Source: SHVO01 sp041905525 (lineage in GTDB: Bacteria > Pseudomonadota > Alphaproteobacteria > Rhodospirillales > Rhodospirillaceae). Taken from it: a stretch of 64,000 bases of DNA. The position numbers were made by a program, and so were the translations under genes. The stretch lies in NCBI GenBank assembly GCA_041905525.1, contig JAYRKY010000015.1, forward strand, positions 16,770-80,769. The letters run 5' to 3'. Shown in pieces: positions 34,544 through 43,077 of the stretch (position 1 is its first letter; every line of letters starts with the position of its first letter). The notes under the pieces are model-generated. The model saw only the letters and a list, made by a program, of their open reading frames with translations, was not told the DNA's origin and searched no databases.

Positions 34544-35874
34544 GTGTCCTATTCCCGCGCACCAGCCGCCGGACTGTCTTGCGCGGATCACTGGCGGGCG
34601 CCGCAATTTCAGTCGGGCTGCCTTTCCTCGATTGCTTCCTAAATGAAAATGGAACGGCTTTGGCGGACACCGGCAAGGAATTGCCGCTGGTCTTCGGTTC
34701 CTGGATCCAGGAACTCGGCCTAAATCCCGGCACCTGGATTCCCGCGAAGGTGGGCCCGGGGTTCGAGAATAATCTGCAGCTCAAGGTGTTCGACCCGATC
34801 AGGGACCGAATGAACATCATCAGCGGCACGAAATATTTTCTCGATGGCCGTCCGCTCAACACACACAACACGACGCTCCAAATCGCGACCACCGGCGCCA
34901 TCTACCAAGGGAACGTATCGGGCCCCAGCGCCGATGTGGTGATCGGCGATACGATCGGCAAGAAAACGCGCTTCCGCTCGCTCGAGGTGAATTTTGCCGG
35001 CCGGCGGCAAAGTTGGAGCCAGAGGAGCGGCACCGCCAAGAATCCTTCGGAGTTTTCACCCCTTGCCCTGTACACGCGCATCTTTGGGCCTGAATTCCGC
35101 GATCCGAATGCCGGCGACTTCAAACCGGACCCAACCATTATGGTCCATCGCAGCGTGCTCTCCAGCATCGCCGACGAGAGGCAGTCGCTGACCAAATCCT
35201 TGGGAGCTGCGGACCGGGCGCGTATGGACGAATATTTCACGTCTATTCGCGATATCGAGGGGCAGCTCGAGATCTCGATGCAAAAGCCGCCCGCGATGCC
35301 GTCGTGCACCGCTGCGGCAGCGCCCGAGGAGGTGAAACCGTCTCCGTTGGTCGAGGACTCTTACAAGAACGGCCTGTTGTTCGCGAAGCTGCTCGCCCAT
35401 GCGATCGCTTGCGATCAGACACGCGTGATCAACATCACAACGGGTGCGCAGGGGCTCCGGCGGCCGGGGTCCGCATCCACGTGGCACATGCACACGCATG
35501 AGGAAGCCGTCGACGAGAAGTTGGGATATCAGAAGAACGTGTTTCAGTTCACGAACGACGCAAACAAGCTGTGTCTGAATTTCATGCAAGAACTGGACAA
35601 AATGAGGGAGGGCGGGAAGTCGGTCTTCGATCGAGCGACCATTCTTTGGCAGACCGATCATGCCGAAGCCCGTATTCACACCCTTGATCTCACGCCAATC
35701 ATGATGTTCGGCGGCGCGGGAGGACGTCTCAAGACGGGTATCCATGTCGCCGCGCCGTCCGATCCCGTGACGCGCGCGACCCTCACCATCATGCAGGCGT
35801 ACGGCGTGCCTGTGAGCACCTGGGGCGAACTCAGCAACAAGACGGATCGCCCAATCACGGAGATCCTGACTTAG
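34540..35874 (+). CDS. T3: DUF1552 protein, Tat-exported
   Basis: 444 residues from ATG 34540, sharing ATGA with the C2 stop. N-terminus S-R-R-T-V-L-R-G fits the Tat consensus S-R-R-x-x-L-x; hydrophobic core then T-A-L-A-D. It belongs to the second T subtype with T4: GSWIQELGLNPGTWIPAKVG, SGTKYFLDGRPLNTHNTT, RIFGPEFRDPNAGDF, IACDQTRVINI, MHTHEEAVDEKLGYQ and TDHAEARIHTLDLTP. The H-T-H-E-E and T-D-H motifs shared by most T proteins are good candidates for metal ligands (inference). Role unknown. Confidence 0.87.
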   Translation: MSVLFPRTSRRTVLRGSLAGAAISVGLPFLDCFLNENGTALADTGKELPLVFGSWIQELGLNPGTWIPAKVGPGFENNLQLKVFDPIRDRMNIISGTKYFLDGRPLNTHNTTLQIATTGAIYQGNVSGPSADVVIGDTIGKKTRFRSLEVNFAGRRQSWSQRSGTAKNPSEFSPLALYTRIFGPEFRDPNAGDFKPDPTIMVHRSVLSSIADERQSLTKSLGAADRARMDEYFTSIRDIEGQLEISMQKPPAMPSCTAAAAPEEVKPSPLVEDSYKNGLLFAKLLAHAIACDQTRVINITTGAQGLRRPGSASTWHMHTHEEAVDEKLGYQKNVFQFTNDANKLCLNFMQELDKMREGGKSVFDRATILWQTDHAEARIHTLDLTPIMMFGGAGGRLKTGIHVAAPSDPVTRATLTIMQAYGVPVSTWGELSNKTDRPITEILT

Positions 35875-35885
35875 GGGAACTGGAA

Positions 35886-37247
35886 ATGCTGCGGCTGTCG
35901 CGTTCGTGGTGTCTGATGTTATCGGGAGCAGCGGCGCTTTCCTGCGCCTCTGTACACGCAGCGTCAATCCGCGAACCGGCGGCGTTGGCGACTCCTCCGG
36001 GCATCCAAATACAGCCGATGGGAACGGCGGCGGGCTACACACTCAGCGCCGAGGCGGCGGCGGGTACCCCTCACGTCCAAGTGGTCTTCGCGGACGAAAA
36101 GGGCATGTCTCTTTACTACAGCGATGCCGACGCGGGTGGTCAGTCGACGTGTGTCGGTGAATGTCTGAAACTCTGGCACCCGGCTCTCACTTCGTTGAGC
36201 GAGCAGCCGAGGGTCGATGGCTGGGCGTTTGTTTCCCGCCCTGACGGGAGCAAACAATGGACGCTTCGTGGACGGCCTCTCTACACCTATGCGAAGGACG
36301 TCGATATCGGTTCCGTCGGCGGGAATAGCCCGAAGACCTGGGGCCGCGGCGCCCTGGTGGGTCCGCGGGGATATTTGCGCGGTCCGATGCCGAAGGAGGA
36401 ATCGCTGCCCGATGGCTGGCATGCGGCCATGTTCTTCCCTCTGGAGAAGGATTTGCCGCCGGGCTTCAAGATTCGGCAAGTCGAGGACGTTATCGGGCTC
36501 GTGCTGACGAACGAGGCCGGACACACGATGTATGTGCTCGATGGCGACGTGGCGAAAGACAGAAAGCTGTGCGGCAGCGAGAGCGAGTGCGCGAGGTGGC
36601 GACCGGTGGCGGCGCCCCGTATCGCGGTGCCCTTCGGTGACTTTGGACTCATCTCGCGCGCCGACGGCATCAAGCAGTGGAGCTTCAAAGGTAAGGGTCT
36701 TTACACATTCACTGACGATCTTGTCCCGATGGATGCCAACGGTATCGGCGTGAATCCGTCTTGGGCGCCGGCGTATATCGTCCGACATTTCGTGCCGTCC
36801 AATGTGCGCGTCTCACCCAGCCTCAAACTAGGTAAGGTGTGGGCCACCGCTCAAGGGCAGACGCTCTATAAACGCCAGGGCTACATATATCAGTCGGGCA
36901 GCGGTCACGCGGCGCGGCGTGGCGATACGGTGCGGCCTGCGGTGGGCAGGGATATCGGGACCAATCCCAGGTGCCAAAAGCAGTGTGACATGTGGCATCC
37001 GTTCTTGGCTCCCGCGGACGCGCAACCTTCGGGCTATTGGGCGGTGGCGACGCGAGAGGACGGGCAGAAGCAATGGACATACCAAGGATACGCGCTTTGG
37101 ACCTACGACGGGGATAAGGCCCCCGGCGACATCAACGGCAACGACTCCTTCGACTTCTTTGTCGGCCAGGACAACAAGACGATCATTGACGTTGGAACGC
37201 CCTATGACTGGCCGACATCGCTGTATTGGATCGTTGCTTATCCCTAG
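35886..37247 (+). CDS. R3: secreted protein with three COG4315-type repeats
   Basis: 453 residues; signal peptide ends S-V-H-A-A-S. Three repeat units: about 65-140 (GMSLYYSDADAGGQSTC, then RPDGSKQWTLRGRPLYTY), 195-290 (GHTMYVLDGD, then RADGIKQWSFKGKGLYTF) and 310-420 (GQTLYKRQGYIYQSG, then REDGQKQWTYQGYALWTYDG and K-A-P-G-D-I-N-G-N). Each has a cysteine pair, and the Trp/Tyr-rich core is kept. The closest relative is R4; both differ from R1/R2 in repeat spacing and in the C-terminal Y-W-I-V-A-Y-P type ending. Periplasmic or cell-surface; biochemical role unknown. Eleven bases after T3. Confidence 0.83.
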   Translation: MLRLSRSWCLMLSGAAALSCASVHAASIREPAALATPPGIQIQPMGTAAGYTLSAEAAAGTPHVQVVFADEKGMSLYYSDADAGGQSTCVGECLKLWHPALTSLSEQPRVDGWAFVSRPDGSKQWTLRGRPLYTYAKDVDIGSVGGNSPKTWGRGALVGPRGYLRGPMPKEESLPDGWHAAMFFPLEKDLPPGFKIRQVEDVIGLVLTNEAGHTMYVLDGDVAKDRKLCGSESECARWRPVAAPRIAVPFGDFGLISRADGIKQWSFKGKGLYTFTDDLVPMDANGIGVNPSWAPAYIVRHFVPSNVRVSPSLKLGKVWATAQGQTLYKRQGYIYQSGSGHAARRGDTVRPAVGRDIGTNPRCQKQCDMWHPFLAPADAQPSGYWAVATREDGQKQWTYQGYALWTYDGDKAPGDINGNDSFDFFVGQDNKTIIDVGTPYDWPTSLYWIVAYP

Positions 37248-37269
37248 GAATGGATGAAGAGGGACTGAA

Positions 37270-38406
37270 ATGCGGCGCCTGAGTTCCATGACAAGCCTAC
37301 GCCTTGGAAACGTGGCGCTGTGCGCGTTGGCTCTCTTCGCTGCGCCGCAGGCCGCGCGAGCCGAAACGCGAAGCTACGCGATGTCGTGGTTCACGGCCGC
37401 AATGAACTCGAAAGAGAACGATTGCCCCGGCGGCATTCATCCTTCCATCCAGGTGCAATATCACAAGAACCTGCTGGATCTCGGCTACCCGCCCGCGGAG
37501 GCGGCGAAACTCATCGAAGCCTATGTCGCCGGAGACGAGGACGAACAAGTTTCCGACATCATGCTGATGCGCGGACGCGTGAACGGCAAACCGGTCAATG
37601 GCTATGCCCATCCTGGCGCCGTGGTTGATCCCCAGTTGACCTACGTCACGGCGAAGGAGGGTTTCGGATTTAATCTCGATGGGAGGGATGGACCACTCAA
37701 CTTCACAGACCCGCTGACGAAAGAAACCGGGGTCGACAATCAGCTCTCTCGCGCTCTTGGCTGCAGCCAGCCGTTCCGCGGTACCTACAACGTGAGGCCG
37801 GGGCTGTGGATTTTTCGCTGGAGCACCATGCGCGATACCACGCCGGCTTGGTTGATGACGCTGGAAGGCGAAAATCTCAGCGCGGATGGACCCATTACGG
37901 TGACCTTCGACCGCGCGATGGAACATCTCGTGTTCAATGGCGATGGCGAGACACGCCCCGACATTACGTACCGCGCCGATCCCGATCCGCGCTCCCACAC
38001 TGTTCTGAAAGGCGAGATCAAGGACGGTCAGGTGCACATCACGGAGCACGGCCGTATGCAATTGATGCAGGATATCCTCGGCGGCGGCCAGTTGGTCCTC
38101 GACAAAGTGCACATGCGGCTGACAGCCACGGCGTCGGGCAACCTGGATGGGTTTCTCGGCGGCTTTCAGCCATGGGAACACCTCTACTTTGAAATCGGAC
38201 AAGGTGGTCCGGCCTCGGAGGACATGAGCACGGGCGAACTTCCGGGCAAATGGCATTTAATGAGGAAGCTTGCCGACTATGATCCCGACCCGGTCACCGG
38301 TCAGAACAGATCTATTTCGGCTACCTACCGTGTCGAGTTTGTCCCCGTCTTCGTAGCGCGCCTGAGAAACGGGACGTTCGTGGTGGACGGTGGCGCTGGA
38401 AATTGA
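37270..38406 (+). CDS. H2: unrecognised exported protein of the cluster
   Basis: 378 residues from ATG 37270 (GAGGG upstream); signal peptide ends A-A-R-A-E. Shares with H3 the start SWFTAAMNSKENDCPGGIHP, then GFGFNLDGRDGPLNFTDP, G-V-D-N-Q-L-S-R-A-L-G-C and F-R-G, a middle part with P-A-W-L-M-T-L-E-G-E-N-L-S, and an end with LRKLADYDPDPVTGQNRSIS. Predicted beta-rich and periplasmic. No known family comes to mind. Last gene of the C2-T3-R3-H2 unit. The strict association with C/T/R genes is the only functional clue. Confidence 0.75.
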   Translation: MRRLSSMTSLRLGNVALCALALFAAPQAARAETRSYAMSWFTAAMNSKENDCPGGIHPSIQVQYHKNLLDLGYPPAEAAKLIEAYVAGDEDEQVSDIMLMRGRVNGKPVNGYAHPGAVVDPQLTYVTAKEGFGFNLDGRDGPLNFTDPLTKETGVDNQLSRALGCSQPFRGTYNVRPGLWIFRWSTMRDTTPAWLMTLEGENLSADGPITVTFDRAMEHLVFNGDGETRPDITYRADPDPRSHTVLKGEIKDGQVHITEHGRMQLMQDILGGGQLVLDKVHMRLTATASGNLDGFLGGFQPWEHLYFEIGQGGPASEDMSTGELPGKWHLMRKLADYDPDPVTGQNRSISATYRVEFVPVFVARLRNGTFVVDGGAGN

Positions 38407-38919
38407 TGGCGCAGTTCTTCGATCGGCAAGGGGTCACGATTGAGTGATCAGCTCGCGGGAGTTCTGCGTTTACACTGAATTTGTAAGTTGATACGCTTGT
38501 AACAATCCTGAAACGACGCAGATGGAGATCGGCTCCGCGACGTGACACAGCTTCCTCGGCGAAAGCTTTGAGACTCATGTGCACCAAGCGTAACAAGCCA
38601 TCATTTCTGCATCTTGAAGACTGACGTTTGGGGGATGGTGCGTCGATCGTCTCGCGCACTTTGCTTATTCCCAAGACATTCATCGTGTGTACGGGCGGCT
38701 GCTTGTCCCCGTGAGTTTCGTTTCGGTCTCGTTCTTCAAGTTTAGCGCACGTCATTTCCACCTCGAGAAGGAGTGACTATGGCACCGTCATAACGTGACG
38801 TTTGACCGCTATCTATCGGCGGCCATGTTTTTGTCCGGAGACCTGGGGAGGCCCGGACATCAAGTCATTTTGAGCGGCGCTTGCATTGCGCCGCAGACTC
38901 ATAGGGGAGGACTTCCGAG
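38407..38919. other. 513-base control region upstream of TonB receptor B2
   Basis: No protein-size gene. It holds a five-codon mini-frame (ATG 38779, stop at 38793) with AAGGAG five bases ahead, and two hairpins: GTCCGG/CCGGAC (38833-38858) and GCGGCGC-TTGCATT-GCGCCGC (38874-38894). The last lies just before the B2 ribosome site (AGGGGAGG). This may be a structured leader; promoter boxes are not certain. Confidence 0.4.
38874..38894 (+). repeat. hairpin in the B2 leader
   Basis: Perfect 7-bp stem GCGGCGC / GCGCCGC with a seven-base loop, ending 25 bases before the B2 start. Confidence 0.45.
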
Positions 38920-41808
38920 ATGAAAAACGCTCCGCACAACCGCGTGCGCGCTTCGCGCGCTCAGATGTTGAAGAAGCTTATCTACGCTCCTGCGACGCTT
39001 GCGATATCGGTCGCCGCGTCGGCGAGTCCGGCCCTTGCCCAGACCGCGCCGCAGCCAAATCCCGGGGTGCAGGAAGAAATCGTCGTCACCGGAAGCCGCA
39101 TTGCGCGCGATGGCTATGAAGCGCCCACCCCGGTCACGGTGATCTCCGCGGATGAACTGAACGCGACCCCGCGCAGCAATATCGCCGAGTTCGTCAACGA
39201 ACTGCCGGCGTTGGCCGCGAGCAATACGCCTACACCCTCGATCTCATCCAGCGCCGGCACCAACGGGATCAACTCGCTGAATTTGCGCGCCCTCGGCGTC
39301 ACGCGCACACTGGTGCTGTTCGATGGTCAGCGCAATCCCGTGTCCACCATCGTCGGGGACGTGGACATCAACACGATTCCCCAGAGCCTCATTTCGCGCG
39401 TTGAAATCGTGACCGGCGGCGCATCGGCCGCTTACGGCTCCGACGCCTTGTCCGGGGTGGTTAACTTCATCCTCGACAAGGAATACACCGGCTTGAAAGG
39501 TGAAATTTCCGGCAGCCTCACGACGTATGGGGACGATCCGCAATGGCAGATGAAGTTGACCACGGGTCAACCCTTTGCGAGCGGGAAGGGCCATTTCCTG
39601 CTGGCCGGAGAAGTGTCGAACCGCGAAGGCATCAAGGGCAACCCGCGCGAATGGAATAAGAACGGGTGTTATCGAATCAATAATCCAGCCTATGCGGCCG
39701 GGAATGGTCAGCCGGAGCAACTCATCACTTGCGGCGCTTCACTTTCGAATGCGACGGCGGGCGGTATCATTGTCAGCGGCCCGCTGAAAGGGATCGCCTT
39801 CGGCCCAGGCGGGACGCCTTACAACTTCCAATACGGCACGGTGCGCGATCCGTGGATGATCGGGGGCGAGTGGCAGACCAACCAGTTCACCGATCGCATC
39901 ACACTCGACACCTACGAAGCGCGCCAGTCTCTGTACGGACGTACCGAATACGACATCACGGATAACATCACCGCTTTCATCGCGCTGTCGTGGAACGACG
40001 CGAAAAACCGCTCCACTGGGGGATATCAGTTCAATCAGGGTAACGTCGGGATCCGCGCGGACAATGCATTCTTGCCCGCCGAGATCCGAACCCGAGCGCA
40101 AGCCCTTGGGTTGACGTTGCTCAACATGGGTACGATGAACCGCGAGTTGACCAGCCGTCCGACGATGCAGCGCCGTATCGTCAATCGTTACACGGTGGGG
40201 GCGAACGGCAAGTTCGACCTCGGTGAAAAGAATTGGGCCTGGGATGCCTATTATCAAAAAGGCATCACGCGTACGAACGAGAACCTGTACGGCGTGCAGA
40301 ACAATGCCCGCATGACCGCGGCGCAGGACGCCGTCTTTGGCGCCAACGGGCAAATTGTTTGCCGCATCAACGCGGACACGAACCCAGCGAACGATGACCC
40401 CGCCTGCGTCCCGCTGAACCGCATGGGGCGTTTCGTTGTCAACGATGCCGCCCGCAACTACGTCCTCGGCGATCCGCACCGGAATCAACGCTTCGCGCAG
40501 GATGTCGGCTCGTTCTCGGTCAACGGCGATGCGTTCGATAATTGGGCGGGGACGGTTTCTCTCGCGGCGGGCGTCGAACATCGGAAAGAGCAGGTATCCG
40601 GACTGGTGGAGAAGCAGTACGAGACGGGTTGGCTGTTCGGAAACTTCCTGGCCACGACCGGTAAGTACACCGTGACCGAAGGCTTCGTCGAAACCGTCGT
40701 ACCGCTCGCGAAGGACATGCCGTTCGCCCGCAGCCTCGAGTTCAACGGCGCGGTGCGCGCGACCGATTATTCCACCTCGGGCTTCGTGACGACATGGAAG
40801 GCGGGGATGACCTGGTCGCCGGTGGATGACCTCCGGTTCCGCGTGACGCGTTCGCGTGATATCCGCGCGCCCAATCTTTCGGAATATTTCGCGGCAGGTA
40901 CGTCCAATACCAACAACGTCATCGACCCGTTCAACAACAACTCCAGTACGCAGTACACGGGTTTCCTCACGGGGAATCCAGGTCTGAACCCGGAGAAGGC
41001 CGACACACTCGGGCTCGGGGTCGTGGTGCAGCCGTCGTTCCTGCCGGGGTTCTCGACCTCGGTGGACTACTATGACATCAACATCAAGGACGCGATCGGC
41101 TCGCTGTCGGCGCAGCAGATCGTCGACCGGTGCTTCGAGGGACAAACGGCCCTTTGCAGCTCCATCACCCGGACCTTGGTGGCCGGCGCCAGCGTCATCT
41201 CCCGCATCTCGATCCAGCCCTTCAATTTCGTCAACGAGACCGCGCGCGGGCTCGATATCGAAGCCTCCTACAGAATGCCGATGGATGAGCTGATCGGCGG
41301 CATGGACGGGCACCTGACGGTCCGCGGGCTTGTTACCAAATTCCTGAAGGACTACCGGAACGACGGTGTCACGGCCCAGAACGACGTCGGCGCAATCGGA
41401 AATAGTAGTGGGGGTACCCCAAATGTGCGCTGGAGGGGAACGCTCGCTTACAATACCGATGTTCTGGATATCACCCTGATCGCCCGCGGGATCACGGCCG
41501 GGGTCTACGATACCACCAATATCGAATGCCAAACCGGGTGTCCGGCGACCAGCGCCACCGCGCACACCATCAATAATAACCGCATCGGCGGGGCAGTTTA
41601 TTTCGATACAACAGTGAGTTACTCGTTCGAGGTGGGCGACAGCCTGGGACTCCAGGCGTACCTGAACATCAAGAATATCGCCAACCGCGATCCCAACTTG
41701 GTGGCCCAGGGGCCGGGCGGAAGCGCTTACGCCCTTCCACCGACCAACGGGTCTTATTTCGACGCGTTGGGGCGCGTTTTCCGGGCGGGTCTGCGCTTTC
41801 AGATGTAG
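38920..41808 (+). CDS. B2: TonB-dependent outer-membrane receptor
   Basis: 962 residues from ATG 38920 with AGGGGAGG upstream. Signal peptide ends P-A-L-A-Q. TonB box/plug start E-E-I-V-V-T-G-S-R-I, then GINSLNLRALGVTRTLVLFD and VEIVTGGASAAYGSDALSGV; the barrel shares blocks with B1 such as TRSRDIRAPNLSEYFAAGT and VVQPSFLPGFSTSVDYYDIN, and ends V-F-R-A-G-L-R-F-Q-M. Clearly paralogous to B1 over its full length, so the two may take related ligands. It heads the B2-H3-C3-T4-R4 run. Ligand unknown; no signalling extension. Confidence 0.93.
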   Translation: MKNAPHNRVRASRAQMLKKLIYAPATLAISVAASASPALAQTAPQPNPGVQEEIVVTGSRIARDGYEAPTPVTVISADELNATPRSNIAEFVNELPALAASNTPTPSISSSAGTNGINSLNLRALGVTRTLVLFDGQRNPVSTIVGDVDINTIPQSLISRVEIVTGGASAAYGSDALSGVVNFILDKEYTGLKGEISGSLTTYGDDPQWQMKLTTGQPFASGKGHFLLAGEVSNREGIKGNPREWNKNGCYRINNPAYAAGNGQPEQLITCGASLSNATAGGIIVSGPLKGIAFGPGGTPYNFQYGTVRDPWMIGGEWQTNQFTDRITLDTYEARQSLYGRTEYDITDNITAFIALSWNDAKNRSTGGYQFNQGNVGIRADNAFLPAEIRTRAQALGLTLLNMGTMNRELTSRPTMQRRIVNRYTVGANGKFDLGEKNWAWDAYYQKGITRTNENLYGVQNNARMTAAQDAVFGANGQIVCRINADTNPANDDPACVPLNRMGRFVVNDAARNYVLGDPHRNQRFAQDVGSFSVNGDAFDNWAGTVSLAAGVEHRKEQVSGLVEKQYETGWLFGNFLATTGKYTVTEGFVETVVPLAKDMPFARSLEFNGAVRATDYSTSGFVTTWKAGMTWSPVDDLRFRVTRSRDIRAPNLSEYFAAGTSNTNNVIDPFNNNSSTQYTGFLTGNPGLNPEKADTLGLGVVVQPSFLPGFSTSVDYYDINIKDAIGSLSAQQIVDRCFEGQTALCSSITRTLVAGASVISRISIQPFNFVNETARGLDIEASYRMPMDELIGGMDGHLTVRGLVTKFLKDYRNDGVTAQNDVGAIGNSSGGTPNVRWRGTLAYNTDVLDITLIARGITAGVYDTTNIECQTGCPATSATAHTINNNRIGGAVYFDTTVSYSFEVGDSLGLQAYLNIKNIANRDPNLVAQGPGGSAYALPPTNGSYFDALGRVFRAGLRFQM

Positions 41809-41842
41809 GTGATCGGCCCAACTAATTGATGCGCCGGGGCGG

Positions 41843-41877
41843 CCGCACGCTGTAGGATATCGTATCGTAGTGTGCGG
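41843..41877 (+). repeat. inverted repeat between B2 and H3
   Basis: CCGCAC (41843-41848) and GTGCGG (41872-41877) flank a 23-base region. There is no T tract, so it could be a processing or stability element rather than a terminator. Confidence 0.3.
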
Positions 41878-41905
41878 TCGGCCTGACGTCCTAAGGGAGG
41901 ATTAA

Positions 41906-43066
41906 ATGCGGTCCTGCGAGACACTTAACGCACGTTCCCGGTTCAAAGCCCTCCGGGGCGCACTGGTGGCTGGCGTCGCCCTGGTCGGGCTGTCGGTCCG
42001 GCCGGCGGCCGCGGAAACGCAAAGCTTTGTCATGACCATGTTCTGGCATGCCCTCGAGACCACGAACGAGGATTGCCCGAACGGCATCAATCCGAAAATC
42101 GAAGTCCAGCATGAGAAGGATCTTGTGCTGATGGGCTTCACGCCGGAGGAGGCGAAGAAGCTCGTTCAGGACGGCTATTTCGACGAAAACGCGCCGCGCG
42201 GATGGGAGAACGACAAGCTCGGACACATCATGCTGGAACGTGGCCGGATTAAAGGTGAGCCGGTCAACGCCTTCATGCATCCGGCGACCACGATCGACCC
42301 CAATATGATCACCAAGGTCGGCAAGTTCGCCCACGGGTTCAATCTCGATGGCAAGGACGGTCCGAACAATTTCGTGAATCCGGACACCGGCGAGAAGGGG
42401 ATTGATCACCAGCTCGCCCGGGTCTTTGGCTGCTTCGAGAATATGCGGGGCAAGCTCAAGGAAGGGTCGGCCTTCTGGCTCTATAAATGGAGCGCCCTGA
42501 AGGAAACGATGCCCGCCTGGTACATCTCGGTAACTGCTGATGACCTGAGCAAAGACGGCCCTGTCGAAATTCGTGTCGGCTCGGCGATGGAAGCGGTGAA
42601 GTTCAACGGGAATGGCAAAGGCCGTCCCAATATGACCTACCGCCAGGAGCAGGATCCGCGCTTCGCCAAGAACGTCTACCAGGGCGAGATCAAAAACGGC
42701 CGTATCCGCATCACAAAGCCGGGCGATCTCTACATGGAACAGGATCCATTGCTGTTCCCGATCTTCACGATGAAGAAATTTACGCTCGATCTGAAGAAGA
42801 TGCCGGACGGTTCGGTCGAAGGCGAGATCGGCGGATATCAGCCCATTCTTGAAACCTATTTCGCGATCGCGGCGCCGAGCCTGCCCAGTGAAGTCCTTTA
42901 TGCGATCGACTTCCCGGGCCTCTACCATCTCCTCCGCAAGAACGCTGACTACGACTTCGATAAAAAGACTGGTTTCAATCGGGCAATTTCGTCCGCGTAT
43001 CACATCATTGCGGTTCCAGCCCACGTCGTACCGGTGCGCGCCGACCAGTCGGTCACCGGCAACTAA
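41906..43066 (+). CDS. H3: unrecognised exported protein of the cluster
   Basis: 386 residues from ATG 41906 (AAGGGAGG upstream); signal peptide ends A-A-A-E-T. Aligns with H2 almost throughout: TMFWHALETTNEDCPNGINP, then AHGFNLDGKDGPNNFVNPDT, G-I-D-H-Q-L-A-R-V-F-G-C with M-R-G, M-P-A-W-Y-I-S-V-T-A-D-D-L-S, and LRKNADYDFDKKTGFNRAIS at the end. Unknown family, beta-rich, periplasmic by its signal peptide. It comes first after B2 and before C3 here, whereas H2 is last in its operon, so gene order was reshuffled after duplication. Confidence 0.75.
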   Translation: MRSCETLNARSRFKALRGALVAGVALVGLSVRPAAAETQSFVMTMFWHALETTNEDCPNGINPKIEVQHEKDLVLMGFTPEEAKKLVQDGYFDENAPRGWENDKLGHIMLERGRIKGEPVNAFMHPATTIDPNMITKVGKFAHGFNLDGKDGPNNFVNPDTGEKGIDHQLARVFGCFENMRGKLKEGSAFWLYKWSALKETMPAWYISVTADDLSKDGPVEIRVGSAMEAVKFNGNGKGRPNMTYRQEQDPRFAKNVYQGEIKNGRIRITKPGDLYMEQDPLLFPIFTMKKFTLDLKKMPDGSVEGEIGGYQPILETYFAIAAPSLPSEVLYAIDFPGLYHLLRKNADYDFDKKTGFNRAISSAYHIIAVPAHVVPVRADQSVTGN

Positions 43067-43077
43067 GGGAATTTGAC

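Noticed and set aside
39739..41565. 608-codon open frame on the minus strand
   Set aside because: Complement of the TonB receptor B2 barrel. The similar frame at 22785-24491 over B1 was rejected for the same reason.
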